Part shown: positions 9,501 to 16,757 of the stretch, piece after piece
How positions within the stretch are numbered: the stretch's first letter is position 1
Layout of the letters: each line of letters starts with the position of its first letter
Origin: Paenibacillus sambharensis
Lineage (GTDB): Bacteria; Bacillota; Bacilli; Paenibacillales; Paenibacillaceae
NCBI RefSeq assembly: GCF_003233845.1
Contig: NZ_QKRB01000058.1
Coordinates: forward strand, 1 to 64,000
Length of the DNA stretch: 64,000 nt
Direction of reading: 5' to 3'
Notes under the pieces: generated by a model
Told to the model about the DNA's origin: nothing
Database searches by the model: none
Seen by the model: only the letters and a program-made list of their open reading frames with translations
Translations under genes and position numbers: made by a program

Positions 9501-10846
9501 CGTACAGTCCGCCGGACGCTACTTCACCTATCTTTACCTGGGAGTCCAGCGACAGCAGCATACTTCAGATCAATGAGGTTGGAACCGTGAAAGGCATCGC
9601 TCCCGGCACAGCTGTCGTAACCGTTCGGGATGCTGTAAGCGGCCTGACCGCGCGGGCAGCCGTACGAGTAGTGGAGACAGGCCTCAGCCTTAGCGGCGGC
9701 GACACCGTGATGGCAGGCTCCTCTCTAATGCTGGAAGCTGCGCTGAGACAAACGGCGAATGAAGTCATTCGATCCGATTCGGTAACATGGGGATTCAAGA
9801 ATGAGGCAGATCGCACGAAGGCTGTGATCGCAGGGGCAGACAGCGGGAATGTGTGGAGACGCGAATTGGCCGGCAAGCAGGCTGGTACTGTGACGGTCGT
9901 CGTTCAGGCAACGACCTATAACCTTGCCACCGGCGCTGTGATGCATACCTATACCGCCGAGCATAGGGTTAAGATCGTCAACCCGGAGCTGCGGATTACC
10001 GGTCCGACCGAGACTGGGAAGGGCGAGCAGATCAGTCTGAGCGCGAATTGGGTCGACCCGGCCGGTAATCGGGTTAATATACCAGCCAGCATGGTGCAAT
10101 CCGTCAGCTGGTCCTTCAAGGAAACGGCTGACGATTCCAAGGCTCAGCTGTCTGGAACTGGCAGCTGGGAGCGCACACTGAAAGCAGTAGAAGCCGGCAG
10201 CGTAACAGCTGTCATAACAGCGGTCCTGTCATCCGGTGACCGGATTACAGCCGAGCATCCGGTTGTCATTAACGACCGCAGCGTCCGAATTACCGGCCAT
10301 AACGCACTCGGCATAGGTGAAGCCATTAATCTGGGACTGGAATGGGAAGGCGGCTCACTGCCGCCAGGGAATATTCAGAATATCAGATGGACATTGAAGG
10401 AAGAGGAGGCTGCGCGGACCGCTTCAATAAGCAGCCCTCAGACCGAACCTCATTCAGCCGTCTTGACCGGAAGGGATGCTGGTCAAGTAACGGTAGTTGT
10501 CCACATCCAGACAACATCGGGCGCTGCCTTCAGCGCTGAGTACGAGGGCTCCGTCATCCGGCTGCGCCTGCCGGCAAGCCGCACGATTACACAAGGAAGC
10601 AGCCATTCACTGGCACCCCTGCTGGAGGTGCTTCCAGCCGCCATGAAGAACCGTGTAGAGCCAGAGGTCAAATGGCTCAGCAGTAATACCGATGTAGTCA
10701 GCATTACCGGTTCGGGCGTTGTCACAGGACACAAACGGGGCACAGCCACCATGACGGCCATCTACCGTCCAGATCCTTCAAGGCCGGAGATCAAGGCCAG
10801 TATCGTTGTTAAGGTCGAACCGTTGCACAGCGGTGATGTGTACTGA
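6554..10846 (+). CDS. Giant secreted protein: beta-trefoil-like N-terminus, DUF5057-like core, bacterial Ig-like repeats
   Basis: This is a predicted secreted protein of about 1,430 residues. The N-terminus has a basic start (MKRRTFNRL), a hydrophobic core and a possible cleavage after QVHA. Residues about 35-170 contain three similar segments (KANDKYITITS, KINGKYMTVSS, ASNDRYVCADK), as in fascin/ricin-like beta-trefoils. A long middle section (VKILEITDTG..., VLNVLQVMPNGKLF...) resembles a Paenibacillus family I remember as DUF5057. The C-terminal third holds Ig-like domains, including a BIG2 signature (LAGTEIAIGDELPMHPSYSP, ESSDSSILQINEVGTVKGI, GTAVVTV), plus repeated sandwich modules. There is no LPxTG or SLH anchor. 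The start at 6554 has AGGAGG six bases upstream. Its place beside pilB suggests surface adhesion, but this is inference. Confidence 0.85.
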   Translation: MKRRTFNRLLTLLIAVSMLFAAFAVTGIGERQVHAGTGKLVSLLSKANDKYITITSTEAAVSTRSSDATAAELFELSTLSSGSIALKSKINGKYMTVSSSGSRLSASASGIGAREQFTLVHHTDGTVSLLASNDRYVCADKSLSSTTYPLAANKTSAEACSFFKLTEHHPVKILEITDTGSSDIQSSLSPIPYIEVETMSMKRFVALRGDLDGKYDAIYIGKGSYNPETVPVTTSSNRESWHDTKHVMNDITMLKANEIIQHYINKGLLVMLYSDAALRSGVLHQSPQKGKLYSAFSRYSTPAGARDNVLWINEDRLTRLDDLLTQDAYNRLLRQRPKLVLNERPVDYNVNPGQVFSTGSTLTFKFNAANIADFSQRRLTVNLYIGLDQVLRFTPDQMVASAQVTGPEGELTYRLPKGYSGVHYWKLELVDQNSRLKDFQSGVIRFKDETTVLNVLQVMPNGKLFSSLQRDATLKQSYLRKAGEYEIKVDVTEFNHFNSSGYRDLNGRYDMLIFGFIDEYNRYAGISDDAAKAVNAFIGTGQAVMFTHDTVFGDNNNWIRYFKDTTGQRGTQTNLGLNAPRTSTTTVKVNDGLLTQYPFNISHAATSVARTHNQYFTLDLEDDSIISWYNISGGSRDPNDSWNHYYTYSKGNVTYSGSGHTFLNSQTGYLADPFPDWEEKLFVNTMYRAFIGANHAPNLTVFTPRPYTEQEDNYIPSYHSITVSFKPEDWDLADRRVYVEINFKSNGQVVRKFQQADVLSGSTVTQTFPNPLPQGGDLTIEVIARDKKGAQTIREVPVRIKKLETNLNVSRHLSGLRESADGNGSPVVKKGEPLTMHYQLAPMPIPVHTTTEPEKLVIHQVSFREALPGGIEINSLPSWMSSSGNINSGYTISGTLPDITYRLAEDGSMYTAEPVTFEVGIRAVSNGNYTLDQSRVSFRDIGETGTITVPFQPLSFQAITMIENLSLAGTEIAIGDELPMHPSYSPPDATSPIFTWESSDSSILQINEVGTVKGIAPGTAVVTVRDAVSGLTARAAVRVVETGLSLSGGDTVMAGSSLMLEAALRQTANEVIRSDSVTWGFKNEADRTKAVIAGADSGNVWRRELAGKQAGTVTVVVQATTYNLATGAVMHTYTAEHRVKIVNPELRITGPTETGKGEQISLSANWVDPAGNRVNIPASMVQSVSWSFKETADDSKAQLSGTGSWERTLKAVEAGSVTAVITAVLSSGDRITAEHPVVINDRSVRITGHNALGIGEAINLGLEWEGGSLPPGNIQNIRWTLKEEEAARTASISSPQTEPHSAVLTGRDAGQVTVVVHIQTTSGAAFSAEYEGSVIRLRLPASRTITQGSSHSLAPLLEVLPAAMKNRVEPEVKWLSSNTDVVSITGSGVVTGHKRGTATMTAIYRPDPSRPEIKASIVVKVEPLHSGDVY

Positions 10847-10928
10847 TACAACCCTCTGGAGGTCCGTATATTTTCGCATTGGAACGAACACATTATGGCT
10901 ATACCCCAATATGGAAGGGAATAACAGA

Positions 10929-11108
10929 ATGGACATCTATCGCGCTCAAGAAATTGCAGCATCCCCTGTTATGGCCAACGTGACCTACAACGGACAGCAG
11001 GTGTATATCCAGCATGTCTGCGAAGAAAGCGAGACAGCGAGGATTTTCCCGCTGGACCAGCCTCAAGCCGAACAGAGTGTGCCGCTTCGCAGCCTGATTG
11101 AACAGTAG
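10929..11108 (+). CDS. sspH: H-type small acid-soluble spore protein
   Basis: This 59-residue protein begins MDIYRAQEIAASPVMANVTY and continues YNGQQVYIQHVCEESETARI, closely matching the SspH family. Members of that family are made in the forespore and bind spore components late in sporulation. GGAAGGGA precedes the ATG by about eight bases. The gene lies 82 bases after the giant secreted protein and is followed by a hairpin. It marks the organism as a spore former. A sigma-G promoter would be expected, but I could not identify one with confidence. Confidence 0.93.
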   Translation: MDIYRAQEIAASPVMANVTYNGQQVYIQHVCEESETARIFPLDQPQAEQSVPLRSLIEQ

Positions 11109-11128
11109 GTATGATCTCACGACAAACA

Positions 11129-11154
11129 GGGAAGCGGGCTTCATGCCCCTTCCC
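11129..11154. terminator. Hairpin between convergent sspH and the amidase gene
   Basis: GGGAAGCGGGC pairs with GCCCCTTCCC across a short loop, with one mismatch. T-rich and A-rich bases follow on either side. It sits between two convergent genes and could serve both. Confidence 0.5.
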
Positions 11155-11173
11155 TATTTGTATGGGGAGTCCC

Positions 11174-12736
11174 TTACACGCCTGTCTGCGGCACGGGCAG
11201 CTGTCCCTGTACTTGTTGCTTTACTTGTCCCTGTACCTGCAGCTGCTCCTTGATCCCATCCACAATCGCCTGAGCGACACGCCACTGGAAGGACTCATCG
11301 AACATAATCAGCTCCTCCTCCGAGTTCGAGAGGAAGCCAATTTCGAGCAGCAGGGCATCCATTGCTGCATCCCGCAGCACCTTTAAGCTCTTGCTCTTCA
11401 CCTTACGGTCGGGGAATCCCGATGCCCCCAATAGGTGTCTGTGCATCAGCTCGGCAAACGGCCTGCAGGCTTCATTGTAATAGTACGTCTCTGTTCCTCT
11501 GACCGAAGGATTTTGCGGAAAAGAATTGCCGTGTATAGAGAGGAATATGTTCGCACCCAGTGCATTAGCCATCGTCCCGCGGCTGCCGAGCTCCACATAC
11601 GTATCGTCGCTGCGAGTCATGACTACATCAATACCCGGCTCTGCCGACAGCAGCTGTACTACCTTATGAGATAACGATAAGGTGAAGTCCTTCTCCCTCC
11701 TGCCCGTTACACTTGCCGCGCCCGGATCTGACCCGCCATGACCTGGATCGATCACGACCAGCTTCTTCCCATCCTGGCCGATCGGCTGTACGGGTGTGTT
11801 AGCGATCCCGGCATTCAGGTCAATAATTACATAATAAGCGCCTGCCTCCTCTTTGATCACCTCATAGGGGATGGCCTGCGTCGTGTCTATAACGATCCGG
11901 ATGGATTGCGGTTCTTTGGAGAACAGAGAGTAACGGATTTTCTTCACATAAGCATCATTCACGGCAATTGAGCCCTGACCTCCCGTAACAAGTGACTGTG
12001 ACAGCGAAGTGGAAAATACCGCATTCGGAATATCCATAATGATCCGGTCCGGACCTGACATTGTGGAAAATTTCGGCTCTACCGGCTCACTTGTGGATAC
12101 GATTAACCGGTTATCCGCGTAGCTGATCGTTTCCACCTTCATCTGACCGGCATCTGTGACAGGTGCAGGCACAGGGGCCGCATCCGTTGTCCCTCCCGAA
12201 TTGGTGCCACCCGGCAATCCCGGCCCTTCTGGTGCAGCTGCCACTGGAGGCAATGGTTCCTGCTGCGGTGCCGCAGGCATTGCCGAGTCCAGCGATACCG
12301 TCTTACTCTTATTATCCCAGCCCACCTTCAGACCTAACTCTTCTCCCACAAACCGCAGAGGAATATACGAAGTACCCGAGATTACCATTGGCGCAGCCGT
12401 CATGCGCTTGGCCAATCCATTTACGAACGCCTCTTCGTTGCGGACGGTCATCTCAATCTTCTTGTCTAAGGCAAGCACAGTCACCTTCTGTTCCTTCTGC
12501 TGCCACTTCACCTCGTACCCAAGTCCCTGCACGACCATTCGGATCGGAATCATAACACTGCCGCTTACGATCGGGATGGTGACACCCGGCAGCATCTCCA
12601 GCTTTGTTCCGTTCAGCACAATAGATGCCGTCGCAGGCTCTTGCGCCTGCTTCGCCTGTACCCATGAAGCTTGTCCTGTAAGCAACAGACAGACAGCGAT
12701 CCAACTGATTATCAATACCTTTAACTTCCTGAACAT
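11174..12736 (-). CDS. Secreted N-acetylmuramoyl-L-alanine amidase with stalk and AMIN domains
   Basis: This enzyme cleaves the amide bond between MurNAc and the stem peptide of peptidoglycan. Order of parts: signal peptide (residues 1-28, ending VQA), copper-amine-oxidase-like stalk domain (about 35-150, with GTKLEMLPGVTIPIVSGSVM and SYIPLRFVGEELG), Pro/Gly linker, AMIN domain (about 200-310, wall localisation), then Amidase_3 (about 325-500). The zinc amidase motifs are visible: VIDPGHGGSDPGA, LSIHGNSF and the Glu in LLEIGFLSN. The tail is rich in Gln-Val-Gln-Gly. It lies between the two pilus blocks, where local wall opening for the pilus is conceivable but unproven. A CwlD-like sporulation role is an alternative. 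Confidence 0.92.
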   Translation of the reverse strand: MFRKLKVLIISWIAVCLLLTGQASWVQAKQAQEPATASIVLNGTKLEMLPGVTIPIVSGSVMIPIRMVVQGLGYEVKWQQKEQKVTVLALDKKIEMTVRNEEAFVNGLAKRMTAAPMVISGTSYIPLRFVGEELGLKVGWDNKSKTVSLDSAMPAAPQQEPLPPVAAAPEGPGLPGGTNSGGTTDAAPVPAPVTDAGQMKVETISYADNRLIVSTSEPVEPKFSTMSGPDRIIMDIPNAVFSTSLSQSLVTGGQGSIAVNDAYVKKIRYSLFSKEPQSIRIVIDTTQAIPYEVIKEEAGAYYVIIDLNAGIANTPVQPIGQDGKKLVVIDPGHGGSDPGAASVTGRREKDFTLSLSHKVVQLLSAEPGIDVVMTRSDDTYVELGSRGTMANALGANIFLSIHGNSFPQNPSVRGTETYYYNEACRPFAELMHRHLLGASGFPDRKVKSKSLKVLRDAAMDALLLEIGFLSNSEEELIMFDESFQWRVAQAIVDGIKEQLQVQGQVKQQVQGQLPVPQTGV

Positions 12737-12853
12737 TTCTTCACCATCCCACAGTCATTTACATATTCATCCAGCCATCTATTAGACGACGAAAATCCCC
12801 AAAGGTTGCGAGATTCATGCTGATAGAACGCAATATTGTCAGTACAACAGAAA

Positions 12854-12889
12854 GAAGCAGGCTCCGTCTGTGCAGACAGTACCTGCTTC
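12854..12889 (-). terminator. Terminator of the agr-like operon
   Basis: GAAGCAGG at 12854-12861 pairs perfectly with CCTGCTTC at 12882-12889. A second inner stem, GTCTG/CAGAC, lies inside. On the minus strand a short T-rich run follows. It lies directly after the stop codon of the LytTR gene. Confidence 0.65.
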
Positions 12890-12894
12890 CTTCG

Positions 12895-13275
12895 TTAGCG
12901 CAGTACAGCGATATCCGGGTTGGATGATTTCAGCTTCAGCAGAATATTCTTGAAGTTGGATACCGCTACTGTGCATTTCTTGGCTCTCCGGCCGGGCATC
13001 GTGTCAAAGTATACGAGGCCCATCTTCTCGTCAACCAGCGTGACTTTCTGCATATTGACTGCGTTGTTTCGGTCGACCTTCTCGAAGACATAACCCGAGT
13101 GAAGAAACGTCTCAATAAAGTACTTCAGCGTGCCCATGGCGAAGTATTCATGATCTGAGGTGTGGAACGATACACGGTTAGTCATGCTGTCAAAGGATAT
13201 GTACAAGAGATCGTCCGCTTCGACATGAACAAATCCAGATTTTCCGTCAATGTCATGAGTAAGAGACAAAAGCAT
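12895..13275 (-). CDS. LytTR-domain-only DNA-binding regulator
   Basis: This 126-residue protein is essentially a single LytTR DNA-binding domain. It has the expected ADDLLYISFDSMTNRVSFHT strand region, a FIETFLHSGYVFEKVDRNNAVN segment matching the FxR.H.S.LVN-type recognition region, and a terminal beta hairpin. There is no receiver domain, so it cannot be phosphorylated like AgrA. It is the last gene of the locus, 22 bases after the agrD-like stop. LytTR-only proteins paired with a membrane protein occur in the LytTR regulatory systems of streptococci (HdrRM and BrsRM). By analogy it may be held or released by the membrane protein encoded first in this operon. Likely targets are its own promoter and perhaps pilus genes; this is inference. 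Confidence 0.8.
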   Translation of the reverse strand: MLLSLTHDIDGKSGFVHVEADDLLYISFDSMTNRVSFHTSDHEYFAMGTLKYFIETFLHSGYVFEKVDRNNAVNMQKVTLVDEKMGLVYFDTMPGRRAKKCTVAVSNFKNILLKLKSSNPDIAVLR

Positions 13276-13297
13276 GATTTAACCCATCCCCGCCTAA

Positions 13298-13420
13298 TTA
13301 TTTCAGCAATTCTTCTGGCGTTTCGTCTTGGTGGACATAAACCCAACTCGCCGTACTTACTACCATTACAGCTAAAGCCGCCAACATGGTGGCCAAACCA
13401 TAAAATGTACGCTTTTTCAT
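13298..13420 (-). CDS. agrD: AgrD-like cyclic (thio)lactone autoinducer precursor with Ser at the ring position
   Basis: This 40-residue peptide starts MKKRTFYGLATMLAALAVMV, an amphipathic basic-hydrophobic leader. It then has STASWVYV followed by the acidic C-terminal recognition tail HQDETPEELLK. The tail pattern (E.PEELLK) is what AgrB proteases recognise. In most AgrD peptides a Cys starts the five-residue ring; here the matching residue is Ser in SWVYV, so a lactone rather than thiolactone would form, as known for Staphylococcus intermedius. The start lies two bases after the agrB stop codon, with GGGGGGAT as a weak ribosome binding site and probable translational coupling. The peptide is too short for most gene finders. 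Ring size is inferred from family pattern. Confidence 0.85.
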   Translation of the reverse strand: MKKRTFYGLATMLAALAVMVVSTASWVYVHQDETPEELLK

Positions 13421-13421
13421 A

Positions 13422-13943
13422 CTATCCCCCCGCTTTCCTGTGTATTAGTGTTAATGACTGAGCTAGCAAAGCGGCAGCAAGAACATCTTTGTTAATTACA
13501 GTACTAATAGCTACCAGGAGCAATGCTAATATTTTAAGCAGCGGATAATACTTATGTGGAATCCGCGTTTGACGCTCAATCCTTGAGGGGGCATAAAACA
13601 AAACTAGCAGAGCACTTAGGCAATTGAATAACATCACATAGGGATCAGCGAGTTGCACTTGAGCAATAACAATCATCAAAGCAGAGGAAATCGCTATACA
13701 TAAACCGCCTGACTTGAGATGATATCCACCAGATACCTGTCGAAGTAAAGCAAATGACACAAGTACAATAGCAGTTTCTGCAATTTTACCCGTTATCAGT
13801 CCAGCTATTGTCGATATGAAAATGACAGATAATGCGTTTATTAGAAAAGAAATTGAGTAACGGAGCACATTAATACTAGCCGGATGATCAGGCACAGCAG
13901 CCTTAATTGATTCAGCCAACCTTTGGGAAAAAACTTGAATCAT
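13422..13943 (-). CDS. agrB: AgrB-family peptide-processing membrane endopeptidase
   Basis: AgrB cleaves the C-terminal tail of AgrD and helps cyclise and export the signal. The protein has 173 residues and several hydrophobic helices (about 30-55, 60-75, 85-120, 135-165). The catalytic His and Cys pair is present in RQVSGGYHLKSGGLC, with the expected spacing of the AgrB family. AAAGGAGG lies six bases before the ATG and overlaps the end of the upstream gene, whose stop codon is part of the site, so the two genes are likely coupled. The next gene is the AgrD-like peptide, which makes the assignment strong. Confidence 0.93.
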   Translation of the reverse strand: MIQVFSQRLAESIKAAVPDHPASINVLRYSISFLINALSVIFISTIAGLITGKIAETAIVLVSFALLRQVSGGYHLKSGGLCIAISSALMIVIAQVQLADPYVMLFNCLSALLVLFYAPSRIERQTRIPHKYYPLLKILALLLVAISTVINKDVLAAALLAQSLTLIHRKAGG

Positions 13944-13948
13944 TTTCC

Positions 13949-14584
13949 TTACCTCCTTTCCAGTTCATCCGTTTCTTTTTTTATTGAATAGACCAGAAAG
14001 ATAATCAGGGTAAGGAACATTCCTATTAAGTTAACTACAAGGTCCCTGTAATATAGCATCCCTGCCAAACCAACCAAAATAACAGCGATAAGTGTAGGGA
14101 TCAGAACCTTTTCCCACTTGAAACGCAGGTCTTCAAAGTCGAAAGTAAACCCTAGCCGTTTCTTATATAAAATCCAGCCAATTAACCAACCGGTTATTCC
14201 TGTTAACGCTTGAAGAATGTACGCCTTCCATGAATACACTTGCAACTCGTCTAATGAGATAAACCCAAGTGACAAGAATACTAAGGAAGTTTGCAATACC
14301 GCAAATCCTATATAACCAGTCAACACCATCACCATTGACCAAACTAGAGGTATTCTAATAATCGTTACAAAGAAAAATGTGGAGAGGACCAAGTTTATGA
14401 TTGGTGCTGCCGCCGATAAAGCCAAGATGTCTCTAGCTACATAGTTTTGAAATGAGACTAGCAAGAGCATTAGTACAACATGAGGTAGATAGCGCCGCAT
14501 ATCTAACCGAAATATGTAGAACGACAAAGCATAAATAGCGAATCCCTCAATAGTAGAAAACAACATAAACCAAAGGAATTTCAA
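13949..14584 (-). CDS. AgrC-sensor-like membrane protein lacking a histidine kinase domain
   Basis: This 211-residue protein is almost wholly membrane-embedded, with about six or seven hydrophobic helices. It resembles the N-terminal sensor half of AgrC-type receptors (IEGFAIYALSFYIFRLDMRR near the start). It stops at SIKKETDELERR, just where an AgrC would enter the dimerisation and ATPase domains. The end is not a simple frameshift: the stop codon is built into the AgrB ribosome binding site. I use the TTG start at 14584 because GAGGGG lies nine bases upstream; an ATG at 14588 is in another frame. It is the first gene of the agr-like operon. It may be the receptor, acting by protein-protein contact with the LytTR protein rather than by phosphorelay. 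Confidence 0.75.
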   Translation of the reverse strand: MKFLWFMLFSTIEGFAIYALSFYIFRLDMRRYLPHVVLMLLLVSFQNYVARDILALSAAAPIINLVLSTFFFVTIIRIPLVWSMVMVLTGYIGFAVLQTSLVFLSLGFISLDELQVYSWKAYILQALTGITGWLIGWILYKKRLGFTFDFEDLRFKWEKVLIPTLIAVILVGLAGMLYYRDLVVNLIGMFLTLIIFLVYSIKKETDELERR

Positions 14585-14711
14585 TCATACCAGCCCCTCA
14601 GTATTAATCCTTTGTTTCGATAATCGAGAGCCTTCACTTATCCCCTAAATAGTAAAGGGTTCCTAAATCAAGGCTATTAAGTCCTAGTTAATAGGTTCTG
14701 TCTATGATTGA

Positions 14712-14770
14712 AATATACGGTAAAAGTGCTTATAAATCAATACTTTCCCTTCTTCAAGTGGTTTATAAAT
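14712..14770 (-). promoter_or_regulatory. Promoter of the agr-like operon with two phased direct repeats
   Basis: On the minus strand TTGATT (14735-14740) and TATATT (14712-14717) are separated by exactly 17 bases. Two near-identical sequences, AAGTGCTTATAAAT (14724-14737) and AAGTGGTTTATAAAT (14756-14770), stand 33 bases apart, about three helical turns. One overlaps the promoter and one lies upstream. They are candidate binding sites for the LytTR protein. Nothing else was recognised in 14585-14976. Confidence 0.55.
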
Positions 14771-14976
14771 ATACAAAAGACTCAGAATCGGTAGTTAGCT
14801 GCAACAAAGCATGATTGGTGTAGATGTTAACACTTTATGAACTCTCCCTCCCTATAATGACACATTTTTGTAAACGCATACATTTATTTTGTTACCGCTT
14901 TCTTTATTTTCGCAGCAGATAGGCTGCCAATAAGAAAACCAGCTCCGCATCCCTGCATCTGCTGGTTCTCATCTGT

Positions 14977-16737
14977 TCACTGGCTTTCCAGCCACTTGCG
15001 GCCGATGGAGACCTTGACCTTCTTGACGCGCGGCAGGCCGGTGCTCTGGCTGGTGAAGACATTTTGATCATAGTCAATGACAAATCGGGACTGTTCGCCA
15101 GGTATCGCCAGCTGGCTGCGTGCATCAAACTGCAGGGATGTCTCCCCCTCTACCGCCTTGGTCGAGCCAAGGACAGCGTTAATCGTGATGTCTCCGCGGG
15201 CGAAGAAGCCGCCATTCATCCAGAAGGTCGATCCGACCCCGTACAGCTCCGCCTCAGCATCTGTGTAGAAGAAAGCATCCAGGGTGTAATCATGCTCCTT
15301 GCTGTAGTCCCCTGTGATAGGCTGGAACGCATCGAATCGGTACACATCGACAGGCCCCTTCGAAATCAGGACCATCAGCTCTTTTCCGCCAATCCCCCTG
15401 ATCTGTGCATCAACAACCTCTGTTCTGCCGAGTCCGATCACGGTCGCATCGACTGCGAGCTTGCCCTTGATGATAATATCCCCTGTCACCAGGATGTTGC
15501 CGCGTATGGTAACGAACTGGTCTTCGTAGTTCTCAACGATCAGGTCGCCGTTCACAATCAGCCAATTCTCAGCAGATTTATCGGTGTAATAGATTCGCTT
15601 GTAATCATCGCCCAGCGTGAGCGGGCCTTCGACAATTACCGGCTTGGTCAAGCCTCCCAGCTTAGCCGCAAAATCGCGCACTTCCGCCGCATATCGCTCC
15701 TCATCCTCCAGCGTAAGCTCGGCAAGCTCCGGCATAACCGGCGGCGTAAGCCACCCTTCCCCGTCCGGAAGGCCATCCCCGCTGACATCCTCCTTGAACC
15801 GCTCGTTAAGTACAGACAGCATGTCGTCCTGCTTCTTCACTCCGCGCTTGAACCTTGCAGCCAGCTGACTCCGTACATTCGGGTTATCTCCGACCGTCAA
15901 GGCAGCCTTGTCCAGGAAGGACTGCTCCACATTAATAGAGACAAACTTCTTGTTATCCTTCAGCTTGATACGGCTCGGCTCACTGTGAAGATAACGGGTG
16001 ATATGCGCAGGGTCGCTTAATGGCACATAGCTGCTGACCCGGTCCTCACGGTGCTTAATACGATCCACTGCCGATACATAGACTTCGCCGTACAGGCCTT
16101 CCTGCTGAGCCAGATACGGAAACTGCGATTGAACAGCGAGCTCCTGGCCCAAATAACGGTAGCCGGCCATACTGCTGAGCTTCAGCTCTTCCCCCACATA
16201 GAGGTTGCCTGCCAGGTATGGCGAGCCGTTCAAGATTACATCCCCTTCTTCCGATCCGAGCCCATAACGCAGAAAATCCGGGAATGTATCCAGCACAATG
16301 TTCTGTGACAGCCTGCGGACCGAGCCGTTCACTTCCGCCTTGGCCGTTACCTTCAAGTAATAATCCAGCTTCTGCTGCCCCGCTTGCAGGTCATTCCCTG
16401 TATAGACGATCGACTCGATGTAGCCGCTTGCGCCTTCAAGCCCCGTACCAACGGACCTGTTGTTGAATTCCTTGACAAAATTCTGCAGCTCCGCCATCAG
16501 CTCTGCCGGCCGGATCGCCATTTCCTTGCCATTGTACTCAGCTGCGATATGCGCCGCCGCTTCGTTCAGCGCTTTTTCCGCGAGATGCAGACTCTGCACA
16601 TTGTCCTCGCTCTTCTCCGTACGGTGAGCTCCCCCAATGCTCGCGCTGAGCACGGCCATGCCCAGCATCATGAAGAGCAGGATCATGAATATGACCATCA
16701 GGAAGGCCGATCCTTCCTCTTCCCGCAACCGTTTCAA
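14977..16737 (-). CDS. PilX-like pilus assembly protein with a long beta-rich C-terminal region
   Basis: The N-terminus (EEEGSAFLMVIFMILLFMML, then GMAVLSASIGGAHRTEKSED) matches the PilX N-terminal type: a short basic start, one hydrophobic helix and an amphipathic continuation used by minor pilus proteins. The protein is long for the group at 586 residues. The C-terminal half (about 380-480) has short regularly spaced beta motifs such as RGNILVTGDIIIKGKLAVDA and MNGGFFARGDITINAV. These recall polymer-forming or bactofilin-like folds. The start is TTG at 16737 with GGGGGA upstream, 20 bases after the preceding prepilin gene. It probably sits at the pilus tip or in a priming complex with the two minor prepilins encoded upstream. 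Confidence 0.78.
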   Translation of the reverse strand: MKRLREEEGSAFLMVIFMILLFMMLGMAVLSASIGGAHRTEKSEDNVQSLHLAEKALNEAAAHIAAEYNGKEMAIRPAELMAELQNFVKEFNNRSVGTGLEGASGYIESIVYTGNDLQAGQQKLDYYLKVTAKAEVNGSVRRLSQNIVLDTFPDFLRYGLGSEEGDVILNGSPYLAGNLYVGEELKLSSMAGYRYLGQELAVQSQFPYLAQQEGLYGEVYVSAVDRIKHREDRVSSYVPLSDPAHITRYLHSEPSRIKLKDNKKFVSINVEQSFLDKAALTVGDNPNVRSQLAARFKRGVKKQDDMLSVLNERFKEDVSGDGLPDGEGWLTPPVMPELAELTLEDEERYAAEVRDFAAKLGGLTKPVIVEGPLTLGDDYKRIYYTDKSAENWLIVNGDLIVENYEDQFVTIRGNILVTGDIIIKGKLAVDATVIGLGRTEVVDAQIRGIGGKELMVLISKGPVDVYRFDAFQPITGDYSKEHDYTLDAFFYTDAEAELYGVGSTFWMNGGFFARGDITINAVLGSTKAVEGETSLQFDARSQLAIPGEQSRFVIDYDQNVFTSQSTGLPRVKKVKVSIGRKWLESQ

Positions 16738-16757
16738 CAGCTTGTCCCCCGCTCTCC

